Shown: in pieces, positions 1-12,129 of the stretch
Numbering within the stretch: the stretch's first letter is position 1
Layout of the letters: the number at the start of each line of letters is the position of its first letter
Translations under genes and position numbers: made by a program
Notes under the pieces: generated by a model
Seen by the model: only the letters and a program-made list of their open reading frames with translations
Told to the model about the DNA's origin: nothing
Database searches by the model: none
Source of the DNA: Sternotherus odoratus
Taxonomy: Eukaryota; Chordata; Testudines; Kinosternidae
Assembly: GCA_032164245.1 (NCBI GenBank)
Contig: JAVMKO010000001.1
Coordinates: 251,295,644-251,359,643 of the forward strand
DNA: 64,000 bases
Reading direction: 5' to 3'

Positions 1-1500
1 GTCAACACTAATATTTTTTTCTGATGTGATCTCTCCTTAGCAGTTTATATCATAATTGTTCTATCCTGCATTGTTTCTGAGTTGGAAAAAGTTATTCAAT
101 TTCATACTTGTTCTTTAAGGGAAAAAAATTCTGCAAACTAGGGAAGGAATCTATATCCCTATGTCTTTTTGTTTTAGGAGCAGTGAGAAGTCCTCAACTT
201 AAATTTTAAGAGCCAAGTTGATTAATAAACTAAGAGCTGCCCCAGCCACTATAGTTAAAGTTGTGAAATGGTTAATGTTCTGACGCCCTGTTTTTCAATC
301 TCTTACAACTTTCTGTAATTTTTCAAGCTTGGTCTGCTTTAAAATGAATATTTGTTCAAACGTCCCAAAATAAGATTTAACTTTTTTTGCTTATAAGTGG
401 GGGGAAAAACCCTTATTACTGGAAAAGTAAAAGAGAGCCATTGCAATCCTGTCTTGTACAATTGTAGTATCAAAATGGCATGGGATATTAAACTGAAATT
501 TGGCATGGAAATAGCTACATTGAGAATGCACCTTTGGGTGTTTTGCTGGGGAAGTTAGTTTTGATTTAACCAAATTACAAGCCTTTGAAAATTGTCTTTG
601 TGTATGATGCAAAGAATATCTTGTGTGACTTTTTTTTAAAACACACTAGCAATATTCTGAGTAAAGCTGGCTGCATCGTGTATTCATGTATGGCTAACTT
701 AAAATTACATTTTTTTCTACAGTCTGAGTTAGTTGTGTATTCATCTGTGTGTGCCATAAGAGCTGAATCCATGAATATCATTTATGTGAAACTTAGTTCC
801 ATCCTGATTCTGTAAAGTCTTAGCCTGTGTAATTCTACTCATATGAGTAGTCCACTGAAAGAAGCACTGACACACATCATTCCACTTCAGTCTATATATG
901 CCACCTGCACTAGGATCATCTTTGATGCTCATCAGGTGGTGTGGTCGGAATCTATATGGGAATTCCTCTGTCTTCTATACCACATCAAGCTCAAGCTTCT
1001 TGCAATAGCCTTAAAAGCTCTAAATAGCCTTGAACCATGTCTTATGACGTAGACCCCCTAACACATTCCCCCCATGATGATGTCTCCCCTGGTGATGTCT
1101 ACATTGATACACAATTTGTCCATTTCCCACTGCAACAATCTGTGTGCTTTTTCCGTGACGCTTTCTATGTATGCAATGTAGTTTTCTGGGTTGGTTTGTA
1201 AAATCACTAATGTCTAATCTTTCCTGAAGACCTACTTTTCCCACAATGCCTATTTCATTATTTATCTTGTGTATAAAGTGCTAATTTATTGGAAGAGAGT
1301 GGCCTACAGACACTGGAGCTGAATCTAGAAATTACCATGACAAAAGATGTGGATTGAATTGTGGAGGGGGGTAAGGAGTTTATTGCCTTGTTTAATTTGA
1401 AAACAAATGTAATTAGCAAAATGGTACTTATCAGCCAGATTAGTTTGCTTGGGTATTGTTTCCCCCATGCACAAACTTCACAAAATGTCTTTCATTGTCG
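1..1500. other. AT-rich intronic sequence, nothing recognised
   Basis: Short open frames only, without recognisable protein content. No repeat family was recognised. Confidence 0.6.
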
Positions 1501-1508
1501 TCCAATGG

Positions 1509-1775
1509 CTGGGCTATACTGGGGGGATGGGGTGAGGAGGGGAGTGTCGACCTAAGATATGCAACTTCACCTTAGGTCAATTTACCTGGCCGTCCCCACG
1601 GCAACGTGTCGACCGCAGCCACTCCCTCGCCGACTTCGCTTACTCCTTCTGCTGAGGATGAGTACAGGCGTCGATTCGGAGATCGATTTATCGCATCTCG
1701 TCTAGATGTGATAAATCAATCACTGATGAATCGAGCACTACCCGCCGATCAGGTGGGTAATGTCGCAGTACCCTT
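1509..1775 (-). mobile_element. Harbinger-like non-autonomous DNA element (decayed ends)
   Basis: GC-richer insert with a degenerate GGGCT-type left end (1511 onward) and a right end finishing AGTACCC. Internally it has the motif GTCGACCTAAGATATGC, shared with the element at 6136-6431, and a short inverted stretch around GATCGATTTATCGC, resembling the copies at 15577 and 22524. It appears to lie in the opposite orientation to 6136-6431. No clean target duplication is visible. Confidence 0.5.
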
Positions 1776-1837
1776 AGAGTTGTGGATGCTCTTTGGAGCA
1801 GGGAACTCTATTTCCTCTATGTTTGGAAAGTAGCTAA

Positions 1838-2430
1838 TGCGTTTCATAGAATCATAGGAACGTAGGGCTGGAAGGGACCTCAAGAAGTCGTCATATCCAG
1901 TCCCCTGTGCTGAGGCAGGACCTTAACAGGTGTTTGTCCAATTTTTTTTTTTTTAAATGTCCAGTAATGGAGATTTCACTCCCTTTGCAGTCTAGTCCAG
2001 TGGTTAACTACCCTTATAGTTAGAAAGCTTTTCCTAATATGTAACCTACATCTCTCTTGCTGCAGATTAAACCCAATTGTCCAATAGTTGTCATCTTTAT
2101 AACAGCCTGGAAAGTATTTGAAGACCGTCTCAAAACTAAACATGCTCAGGCTTTTTTTAAAATATCTTTCCACGTAGGTCAGGTTTTCTAAACCTTTTAG
2201 ATTTTTGTTGTTTGCCTTTTAACTCTCCCCAGTTTGTCCACATCTGTCTTAAGGCTTGGCACTGAAAATTAGACCCAGTATTCCAGCTGAGGCCTCACCA
2301 GTGCCTGATAGAATGGGACAGTTACCTCCCATATCTTACATTTGACACTCCCATCAATGCACCTTAGAATCATATTAGCCTTTTTCACAGCTGCGACTTT
2401 TTGACATTGCTGCAGTTACATGGTGGTGGT
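1838..2430 (-). mobile_element. CR1 LINE 3' end
   Basis: On the minus strand this ends in the characteristic CR1 3' terminus; on the plus strand it begins TTCATAGAATCATAGGAACG and GGCTGGAAGGGACCTC. It continues through the CR1 segment found in this position in many sauropsid copies. 5' truncated, with no open reverse transcriptase frame. Confidence 0.85.
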
Positions 2431-2676
2431 GGTTGTGTTAAATGACTATTTTAAGTTGTGTGATGATATACAGCGAAGCCAAAAATGTGGTGTTTTGAAT
2501 TACTGTTATTAATGTAGGGTATTACTATGGCACCAATGTAACCATAAATTCCTTTATTAAATCCAAAGGCTGCATGGTATTTATATAGTGGCTCTAAACT
2601 TACCTAAATAATAAGCAATTTACTACCTCCAAACAGTAATAAAACACTTAAGTATTTGATTTAGATACTTCTAAAT

Positions 2677-3655
2677 CAGGGGTGGGGAACCTCCGGCCCC
2701 CGGGCCTTATACGGTCCGCCAAGTCATTCCATCCGGCCCGCGGCGGGCCAGGGCTGGGTCAGGCACTGGGGCGTGGGGAGAAGACGCGTGCGGGCCGCCA
2801 TGCGGCAGCCCCACGCTGAAGCGCCTGGGGGCATGGGGAGAAGATGCGCGCAGGCCGCCAGGCGGGGGCGGCCCCGCGCTGAAGCGCCTGGGGCCGCCGC
2901 CGGCCAGGGACGTGTGCGGGCTGCCAGGCGCGGGCGGCTCCGCGCTGAAGCACCTGGGGGCGGGGGCAGAAGACGCGCGCGGGCCGCCAGGCGGGGGTGG
3001 CTCCGCGCTGAAGGTAGGGGCCGGGAAGCGCCTGGGGGAGCCGCGGGGAGCCAACGGTCAAGGGGGGGGGGGAGGCTGGGCTGGGGGGCAGGCAAGGGAG
3101 CGGTGGGGGGGGGAGGCTGGGCTGGGGGCAGGCAAGAGGGCGGTGGGGGGGAGGCTGGGCTGGGGGCAGGCAAGGGGGCAGGAGACTAGGCTGGATGGGG
3201 AGGGAAGGAGGTTTGGGTGGGGGGGGAGGCTGGGCTAGGCGGGTCAGGCATGGGGGGCAGGAGGCTGGGTTGGGAGGGGGGAGGAGGTTAGGTTTGGTGG
3301 GATGGGCCAGGCAGGGGTGGGGGAGGGAAGGTGGTTAGATGGAGGGGAGGCTGGGCGGGGGTAAAGGAAGATGACCCCCTGGCCTACACCCAGGCTGACA
3401 GCGGGAGCTGACTGGGGCAGGCGGCAGGACCCCGGCTGGCAAGGGGCCAGCGGGGGAAACCCCAAAGCAGTGCAGGGCTAAGCACTCCGCCTGCCACTGC
3501 TTTGGGGTTCCCCCACTGGCCCCTTGCCAGCTGGGGTCTCAGCTCCCGTTGCCAGCCTGGGCTTCCTCGGGGCGGGAGGGGGGGTGGGAGCGGCCCGTGA
3601 ATGAGATTATAAATGTGCAAATGGCCCTCGGCAGAAAAAAGGTTCCCCACCCCTG
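2677..3655. mobile_element. hAT non-autonomous DNA transposon, 979 bp, with 8-bp TSD
   Basis: Terminal inverted repeats CAGGGGTGGGGAACC (left) and GGTTCCCCACCCCTG (right) are perfect over 15 bp. They are flanked by the exact 8-bp duplication TTCTAAAT (2669-2676 and 3656-3663). The interior is very GC-rich, with tandem variants of a unit around GGGCCGCCAGGCGGG and GCTGAAGCGCCTGGGGGC (about 2780-3030), then G-rich repeats of GGGGAGGCTGGGCTGGGGG (about 3060-3350). Proline- and glycine-rich open frames here are compositional. No transposase was seen. Confidence 0.93.
2780..3360. repeat. Degenerate GC-rich tandem repeats inside the hAT element
   Basis: Roughly 55-65-bp units at 2780-3030, each with a GGGCCGCCAGGCG-like core followed by GCGCTGAAGCGCCTGGGG, then shorter G-rich units. 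Both lie between the terminal repeats of the 2677-3655 element. Confidence 0.75.
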
Positions 3656-3663
3656 TTCTAAAT

Positions 3664-6132
3664 GGAGAAAATGCAGCAATGCTTAAACCCATACTGGTCA
3701 GCACCAAGTTGGGTAGGCAAGTATGAACCCTTTATTAATTTACTATTTTATATCCTTTAACAAACAAGTGGTGTCGTTACCAATTATTAGATCCTAGAAA
3801 AGGCCAGATGAAGAAGTTTCTTCTTCAGCCAATTATTTACTGCACCTGGTACCCAATTAACCATATTTATTTCTGTTACTTTAGCTATTTTGAAGGATCA
3901 TTACAAGTTTAACACAACAGCTCTTCTTTATCATGACGACTTTAGTCGCATGCCGTGAGTCTATTGCTCAATTCCAGTTATTAATCCCAACTCAATTTAA
4001 AACCAGGGTTTATCCAAATCTAATGTGGGCCTACAATGCCTTTTATTTATTAATTTATTATTTATTTTATTTATTTGCTATACTGCTTTATTTATTCAAT
4101 TAAAAATCAGTTAACTTTGGGAAAATATGATGCTTATGAAAACAGGGGACCGATAGCACTAGTTAGTGCCCAGTATACAAACTATGAATGAGCGTTACGC
4201 CAGCTTCCAGAAACAGTTGTGCTAGTTGACCTCAATCTAGACTTCAGACAGCCCTTTCATGGTACTCCTGTTCTGGGTCTCTTTTGACAAGAGAGTTCCA
4301 GTTCTTTCACATTTAGTAATGTAGACATACATTATTCAGCACCTTTAGGTAATTTCCATTAATTTTGCAACTGCACCATCGTTATATTCCCTTCCTAAGA
4401 AGTGTCTTGTTTTTGTTTTTCAAAGGAAAAATAGGCTTGTACACCAATCCTCTGTGCCCATTTCTTTAACTGGAGAAGAAATGTGAGGTGCTTAAGATTT
4501 GTTTTCTTAATTTTGTTTAATCTTCAGGAGTGCATGCTAGGGTTTATACAGTTATAATATCATTTTTTGTTCTTCTATTGACAAATAATTTGGGGGATGC
4601 ATTCATATCAAGTAATTGAGTAAAGAAATATAAAAGCTGGCCGGACAGAGTTGGAATATTCAGTCCTTAAACGTTAATTCGGCCCATTTAATATTTAAGT
4701 ATAACTTCTCCACTTTTGAGATCCATTGACATAAATACTTGTTTTATTCATTAATGTGAAATTGTAAAATGTAGCCAGTTTGGCTTCCATACTGAGGGTT
4801 GGAAAGACTATTTCTTACTGTTAACTAGAATTCAAGTTAGAAAAGCTGTGTAACTGGAAGGTGTGGTTTCTATGATTGTTACACAGGGAACCCAGAACAC
4901 GATTGTTTCTCTTGCTGTCTAGGCTGATTTTTTGTCTAATTTTTGCAATAAATGTGAACTACATCCTGTTCCATAAACATCACCATATGTATATCACCAG
5001 TTGCTATGCAGCAATGCTATTTGTGCTTCCAGTCATTTTGTCTTATCTTTTTTCATCAGTTATCATAGTTGTAATTTTTGTGGGGGGGTGGAGGGTTTGG
5101 AGGTTTTTGCATATATTCCAATATGCTACACTGAGCAAAATGAGTGGTTTGTTTTTTTTAAATATATGGTAAGGTTTCTCTTTTAGACTGGATATGTTTG
5201 ATTAAAATTGTCATTTCTGAGCTTTCTACTGGCAGCCACCCCGGGGCTAGAAAGTAGCATTATTTGACAGTTTCAATTTTGGATCAAAAATTGGAAGGTG
5301 CTTCTGTTAAATATTTAACAGTACATTTTCTTTTCTGAATGTGACTATAAATCAGTTCCCATCCTATTTTAGTAGTCCCTTATATCATTTTGTGACAGCA
5401 GGTAGCTCAGAAATGCTGACTCTAAATTTTAACAATACTTTCAAATATTTGATTTATGGATGATAAAAAGTGCTTTTCTTACTATGTTCGATCCTGGGTA
5501 GAACTGCTTGGAAAACTGTGCTACTTGTGGGATTCTGAACAGTGGGATCAAGCCCAGAATATGGGATATGTGTAGATTTTACACTGTGGGTCAATTCAAC
5601 CTAGTATAAGGTGGATAATTCCAGTAAATTGGGTGGAGTTGGTCCCGCTTATGTGGAATTTTGAGTTTGGCTCCATAGGTCCTGGACTTTGCTCTTTCTA
5701 ATGACTCATTCCTAGATGCAAGTTAAATGCTACTTTTTATTTTATTCTAAACTTACTATGTCTGAAATATTCGTAGATCAAGCTGCCACATTGAGTTATC
5801 AAATGTGGTGTTAATGTTTCTTTTTAAAAGCGGGTGGAAAAATCTAGGAAATAACCAAATTCTTAAAACTAAAGCTGTCTAGGTTCTTAGGTGTTCAGAA
5901 ACCAGACTGAGCCATGTATCAGTAATTTCTACCTTCTAATCTTACGTACGAAATTGTTTCTGTTGAACAGTCATACTATAGAGAATTCCAGCATAAACAG
6001 CACAGAAAATAATTATACTATATTATCTATCTCCAGACATTGACTGATTATGTGTACTATAATGATCTCCAGTCCTTCCCAAAAATGCAGCTGCTAATAT
6101 CATCCATGCCAGTTTTTTCTGATACTCCTCTC
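3664..6132. other. AT-rich intronic sequence, nothing recognised
   Basis: No coding potential seen. An ATTT-rich low-complexity patch lies at about 4038-4100. Confidence 0.6.
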
Positions 6133-6135
6133 TTA

Positions 6136-6431
6136 AAGTCTGGCTACACTACCCACGGGATTGGCGGCTAGTGATCATTCTATTGGGGGTCAATTTGTCG
6201 CGTCTAGTGTAGATGCAATAAACCGCTCCCCGAGTGTGCTCCCCGTCGCCTCCTGTGCTCCACATCTGTGAGAGGCGGAAGCGGAGTCGACGGGAGCGGC
6301 AGTGGTCGACTCACCACCGTGTGGACGATCAGGTAAGTTGACCTAAGATATGCTGACTTCAGCTATGCTATTCACAGTAGATGAAGTTGTGTCTCTTAGG
6401 TCGACCCCGCCCCAACAGTGTAGACCAGGCC
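6136..6431 (+). mobile_element. Harbinger-like MITE, 296 bp, TTA target duplication
   Basis: Imperfect terminal repeats: the left end reads AAGTCTGGCTACACT and the right end AGTGTAGACCAGGCC. TTA lies on both sides (6133-6135 and 6432-6434), as expected for PIF/Harbinger elements, which duplicate a 3-bp TWA. The interior has a GACCTAAGATATGC segment shared with 1509-1775. Confidence 0.8.
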
Positions 6432-6434
6432 TTA

Positions 6435-7540
6435 GAGACTTTTCAAATTCAACCTTTTTGTGATTTCATTCAAAGCTTCAGGTATTTCTGTCCTCGCTCT
6501 TTATCTGCTCATGTCTCTTAATATGTTGCACTCACTGTCTCTCCACCCTCAGAACTATTTAATTTTCTTTTTCCATAACTGACTTTGTCTCTTTTTCCAT
6601 GCTAATTCCCACGTGGAAAGTCTTTTCTGAGCTGGCATGAAGAGCCACTACTGCAGTATTAGATTATTCACATGAAATTGTGTACCAACCAGAATTAATA
6701 TTCACAGTTTTTACTTTGGGTTTGTCATTACCAGCTGGCATCTTTGAAACCTCAGACATACCAGCCATTTTAAGAATTTTGGAGAAAAGATTTTACTTCT
6801 AGAAAGTGATTAGTCCTAGAAAAATGTTTCTCCCCTCCTTTATTAAAGCAGTGCTGCTAACATCACTATAATTACTTTTTTTTTGTTTTCTATAAATTCC
6901 TCAGTTTTCAAGATTTTTAGCATTTTGTGTTATTATTTCAAACCACAGTTAGGCTAAATGATCTATGAGTTTTCAGCTCAATTGTTGTTGCTGAACAAAA
7001 TAACTTCTGCCACATTATTGAAAGCTGCTGCTTTTCTTGATAACTGTCTAACCCTCTTGGAGGGCAGGATGCTCCTCACATCTTCCACCCAGGAATGAAT
7101 GAAATATGAAATTTCTGAAAAATAAAACAAAAAGTTATAAAAGAGAGAGAGAGCCCCAAAAAATATATTCTTCCTTCTCCTGCCACCCTTTCCAGTTGTC
7201 TGTACTCTTGTGATTCTAGCACTTAGTCACACATTCTGTTGTCCAAGATAACTCTGAGCTCTCATTTTATACCTCTTTATTACTTTATGTACTTGAGCTT
7301 TTTACTGGTTGACTGTGAAGCTGTAGCAGCAGGAGGAGAAAACCCATTGACAGCCACATGATCAAAAGAAGTAGAAGCAACGGTAGCCTTTTTGATCTGT
7401 CGTTAATGCAGATTCCAAAATATCTGCAAAAATCAAAGAAGCTGCATTCTATTATCAGAAATCCATAAACACTACTCCAACTGAGATCTTTACAGACTGC
7501 ATTTTGATGGATGATACCATCCCTTCACTCACTTTGGTCA
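6435..7540. other. AT-rich intronic sequence, nothing recognised
   Basis: No coding or repeat content recognised. Confidence 0.55.
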
Positions 7541-7544
7541 AGTC

Positions 7545-7640
7545 ACCAAATCTCTCTGCCTCAGCTTCTCCATCTGTAAAATGGGGATGGTATTTGCTCA
7601 CCCTTCCTAATGGATGTGGCGAAGATTATCAGTTGTTTAT
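7545..7640 (-). repeat. MIR-like SINE fragment
   Basis: Contains the phrase CCTCAGCTTCTCCATCTGTAAAATGGGGATGG, here described by its 7560-7591 position, typical of MIR/CORE-SINE-type copies in amniotes. Strand assignment is uncertain. Confidence 0.6.
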
Positions 7641-7921
7641 TAGCTGATCGAGTGTGGCTGACTGTCAGGGGTAAGCTATTGTTTCATTGCATTTTTGTTG
7701 TTTAAACTAGAATGTCCTGAGCCTTGGATAGGCTTTTTCAATTCTTGTACAAGTCCAAATAAGACATTTTGAAGATATAAAGTGTAAAATAAATGTTAGG
7801 TGGTGAAAGTTGATTCACTGTGTTGGGAATGGGGTTGGCCACTTGTTTAATGTAGTAACTTTAAAGATTGCATGGCCACCTTGATATATGACAGGTTCCC
7901 AGAATGTTAGGTAATAGGATT

Positions 7922-7957
7922 TGGCTTTTTTTTTTCTTTCTTTTTTTTTTTTTTTTT
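7922..7957. repeat. T-rich low-complexity tract
   Basis: Almost uninterrupted T with a few C, possibly the tail of an old retrotransposed copy on the minus strand. Confidence 0.7.
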
Positions 7958-8528
7958 ACTCCTACATCAATGAGATTGAACAAATCTGCAGTGATAAAAT
8001 ATACTTAGTAGCTAGGCAGAAGAGTTATTTCTTCCAATGTCTGTCTGAAGTTAGTACTGAAAGAGGGGGAAATCCCCAAAATGTGTATGAAAACATCTGG
8101 CCTACATATAATAAGCAAATTTCCTAATTATGAGGAAGGGGCTGAGTATATTTCTGAGAATGGAATTCTAGTTTTATATCTGTTGTTGAGGGCATATTCT
8201 GTGGCTAAATAAAAGCAAATCCACTCATCCTGTTTGTAGAATTTCATTGTGTTAGCTATAATCTAAAACCTCTCCGAATGATGTGAACTACCTAAGCGTA
8301 TTGCCTTTTTATGCAGTAGTCTTAGTTGAATAACAAACCTTACATGGCTCAAATGCTGAGAAATAACCTGTGGTAGAGCTTACTTGAAGGCTTTAGGAGT
8401 ATATAGATTCTGAAATTATGAAATAGCTTTCTATAATGATCAATGCTTTAAGAAAACTTCAGGCCATAATTTTGTTGTAGAAACTGCAACTTTTTATAGT
8501 TGCTCTAAATTTAACTGGCATTGTGACC

Positions 8529-9670
8529 CTGTGTGACGGTGCTGTTCCTGGTGGGATCCAACTGTGAGTGTCAGATCAGGACAGATTGCTTCCAAAGGGG
8601 CAACTACAGCCCAAAGCTGGGGTTTTTCCACCTTAAGGCAAACCAAACCAGCCAAACAGAAAAGACTTGTGGTTAGCCAGTGGGGCGAAACCAAAGTCAC
8701 ACAAGCAATCCCCTTAAGACACTCCAGATTCCCAGAATCACCACCACCAGCCACCTGTCCCGGGGATCACTGGTTATGAAAACCAATACCCCAAATAAAG
8801 AAAATGGTTCTCCCCAATTCCAAGGAATCAGGCCCCAGACCCAGGTCAATATACAAATCAGATCTTACCACAAATCACGCTGTAGCCAATCCTTTAGAAT
8901 CTAAAATCTAAAGGTTTATTATAAAAGGAAAAAGGTATAGGTGAGGGTTAAGAATGGTTAAAAGAAATCAATTACATGCAGTAATGGCACATCTCTTAGT
9001 TCAGGCTTGCAGCAAAGGTAGAATAACTGCAGGTTCAAATTAAAGTCTTTGGATGCACCCCATTTAGGGGTGGGTCAGCACCTTAGTCCAGAGTTCCCTG
9101 AGTAGCAAAGTTCCATCCAAGGCTGGAAACAAGGCAGGCTGAAGACTGGAGGTAAAAGACAAAATGGAGTGGCTGTAGCAGCTTCATTTATAGTTTTGTG
9201 TATTTTTTTTTTCTTCCTGCTGTGAAAAGTCCAGCCCCATGGAGTTCTGGAGCCACATGGGCAGATCACATGACCATGCATGACTCATATTTGCAGGCAG
9301 CAGCCATTATGCCCAGGCTTTTTCTTGTAGACTTCTTGTCTGGATTGGAGCATTCCAAGCTCCCAGAGTCCATTGTGTTGCTGATAGTCCCTTAATGGGC
9401 CACCAGGCAGCCCAAGCCAAGCTGACGCCCAGTATTTAGGAATCTTCTTCCCCAGCAGAGCACAATATTTGTAAAGACAGACAGTCCAGAGCCAATATTA
9501 TAGCTCTAACTACAAAATTGATACACACATATCACTGGCATATTCATAATCAGCCATTCATAACCTGGTTGTAGGCACCCATTATGACCCCCTGTACATA
9601 AGATTTGGTGCCACTATAGGACCCTGGTTGCAGCAATGATTTATAGGGTCCCAAATTATTTCAGTAACGT
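8529..9670 (-). mobile_element. Probable solo LTR, minus orientation
   Basis: A block of different composition begins TGTGACGGTGCTGTTCC and ends near the TTATAGGGTCCC segment. On the minus strand it contains a TATA-like CTATAAATG near 9190 and an AATAAA near 8922, in the order expected for an LTR. No gag, pol or env frame is present. The exact ends and a target duplication could not be fixed. It could instead be part of another repeat class. Confidence 0.45.
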
Positions 9671-10013
9671 GACACCCTGTGCACCAGATCACAAAGCCAC
9701 TCACTCAGATTTGGCCTATTTGCCTTCCAGAGCCAGGTGGGGGACACAGCGTTCTGTGTTGCTCTACTACTCACTGCCTTGGAAGGAAGGCTCTATGGCT
9801 TGGAAGAAGATGCTGGTGCGTGTATGTGATTGTGTGCACCAAGGCTGGGGTTCTCTGGTTGACAGGGCGCGTGTCTTCGTTCCTTGTCAGGAAACATGCT
9901 AAGAGGAAACCTGAGACGTAACCCCCATGGGAGTATTTTCTTGTGAGTGTCCCCATGCACTAAAACCACAACTTAAGTTTCTGCAACTTGTGAACCAAAA
10001 AATCATGAATCAG

Positions 10014-11035
10014 AGGGGTAGCCTCTGGATCAATCAGGCTAGAGATAACAATGTTAGTTAAATCAGGGTTAAACAAAGACTATGAATGGCTAGCCAACTA
10101 CAAAAGCAGTTTATCCTCTCTTGGTGTTGACACCTCCAGATTAGCTTCTAGAAGAGGGCCTCATCCTCCCTGATTGGACTAATTTTGTTATCTCTAGCCT
10201 GATTCTTGCCTACATATTTATACCTGCCTCTGGATATTTCCACTGTATGCATCCGACAAAGTGGGTATTAGCCCACAAAAGCTTATGCTCCAATACGTTC
10301 GTTAGGGCTTGATTACACTTACAGCTTTATAGCAGTTTTGGTTATACCTGGTGTCGTATACAGCTATAGAGATAGCGCTATAGCATGTCCACACTTAGAC
10401 CTGCCAGCGGTATAGCATGGCCACATTCGCAACACTTCAAGCAGCACGGGAGTGGTGCATTATGGGCAGCTATCCCAGCTTTCAGCTGGGTGCAACGTAC
10501 CTTTCAAACATGGGGGGTGAGGAGGAGTGTGTTGTGTGTATGCGGAGGGAGAGACTGAGTGGACTTTTGGTGTGCTGAGTGTGTCTCAACACACTCTCTT
10601 TGAAATGCGAAGCCTGCTACTCTTCTTCACGCTGGCTCACTCGGTAAATATTTGCATTGCTGATTTCCCGAGTTACAGCTAAGCTCTGAAAACGTACTTC
10701 CGCATTCCTCCAGCCAAGTTCAAAACAAAGGGAACAGTGGCTTAATTGGCTTAAATGGCTTATAAGGCGTTTCCAGTAATAACTCAAAGCGATAAACTGT
10801 TAATACCCGTTTACACTGGAGCTAAAACGGAGCACTCAGTACGCTACAGCTGTTAATCCTCTGGCAAGGAGGATTACCAGGACCGGTATAAATGTGGATT
10901 TATAGCACTCTACGTGTCTCGCCAGTCTGGCCGGGTAGGGAGTTATAGCGCTCCTGGAGGCTTTATAGTGCTATAAAGTGCCAGTGTAATCAAGCCCTTT
11001 GTCTAGAAGGTGCCATAGGACTCTGTCGCTTTTAC
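10014..11035 (+). mobile_element. Penelope-like element 3' region, split by a DNA transposon
   Basis: Starts with AGAGGGGTAGCC, the remnant of a PLE terminal repeat. It runs through the 3' segment ending CCGACAAAGTGGGTATTAGC and AAAGCTTATGCTCCAATACG, is interrupted at 10315-10997, and resumes with AAGGTGCCATAGGACTCTG. The intact arrangement is seen at 58266-58395, where the two halves are contiguous. Non-coding and 5' truncated. Confidence 0.8.
10315..10997. mobile_element. Harbinger-like DNA element nested in PLE, 683 bp
   Basis: Ends GGGCTTGATTACACT and AGTGTAATCAAGCCC are perfect inverted repeats of 15 bp. Flanks are TTA on the left and TTT on the right. Repeated TTATAGC/GCTATA motifs lie subterminally at both ends. 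No transposase frame. It interrupts the PLE tail at a site defined by comparison with 58266-58395. Confidence 0.82.
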
Positions 11036-11950
11036 AAAAAATCATAACTCTTACCTTAATAATGACTTTCCACTTATTTTGTAACCTAGTTAGGGATAGG
11101 TTATCTCTTAATTTGTCCATTTGAGTCTTCAGTAAGGCTTGTACATCGTTGTGCTTACAGAATTTTTTGGAAATAAATTATCTGTACAACCAAATTGGGA
11201 TAGTGGTTATTGTAATGTTTGGGTAATACCATACAACGTGTGTATGACAAGTGTAACATGTTAAATGGGCATGTGAACAGGAAAAAACGTTATGTTATTC
11301 TTACAGGAATAAAATGTCAGTGTATTTGAATATTGCCAGGAATCTGCACTAATTTTGGGGATGCTGTAGGGCAGGAAAGCTATAATATATCCTCCATGTG
11401 TAGATACATGTGAGAGTTGATTTTGTTCTCTCTTTGAGCAAATAATACCCTCAATCATGAACCCTCGAGAGGCAGTGTCCAAGGAGTTTTTTGAGAGAGA
11501 CTTCATTTTTTCTAATGCATTTACTCCCCAAGCCTGTCAGTCCTCACAGGCACGAAATGAGGAAACAAACTGAATTAAAAAGGGGGGGGGGGGAGGAACA
11601 ACACTCTGAACTACAGTAATAACTCACTTTAGGCTCTAAAGTAACTACTCTGTGGCAGGTCTGTTGAATTGAGTAGCTAAGGACAAATACCTCTTCCTGG
11701 TGTGACACCATATCAAAGGGCGGAAATACTGTTTTTATTCCTAATCCTAGAAGAAGTTTAGGAGAGGTGGAGACATGGAGAAAGAATTCAGTTTAATTTT
11801 GAGTTGTCATACTTCTGTAGATAAATATATCTTTACAGAATTCTATAGCTGTTTTAGGGTTCAATTCAGTCAAATATATCCACTGTCTTCCATTTCTTGC
11901 AAGGGTGTGTATCTGTAGTTTGTGCCATGCAGACCTTTAGTATGGGTAGG
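11036..11950. other. Intronic sequence, nothing recognised
   Basis: Only a G homopolymer tract (about 11582-11593) stands out. Confidence 0.55.
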
Positions 11951-11954
11951 ATGC

Positions 11955-12125
11955 TTGTAAATTTCAGCAAATTACTTTGCCTCAGTTTCTTCCCTCCTCC
12001 TTTCTGTCTTGTCTATTTTATTTTAAGCGCCTTGGAACGGGGACTGTGTGTATATACAGTGCCTAGCATAAACGGGCCCTCATCTCATTTGGGGGCTGTT
12101 TAGGACTATAGTTACAGAAGTAATA
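11955..12125 (+). repeat. MIR-like SINE with conserved tail
   Basis: Has the TTGCCTCAGTTTC motif, then CGCCTTGGAACGGGGACTGT and GTGCCTAGCATAAACGGGCC. The same tail recurs at 33965-34065, 44985-45050 and, inverted, at 15060-15180 and 60915-61110. Confidence 0.65.
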
Positions 12126-12129
12126 ATAG

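Noticed and set aside
2707..3238. Several overlapping proline/glycine/arginine-rich open frames
   Set aside because: They lie inside a GC-rich hAT element with tandem repeats; open in many frames because of composition.
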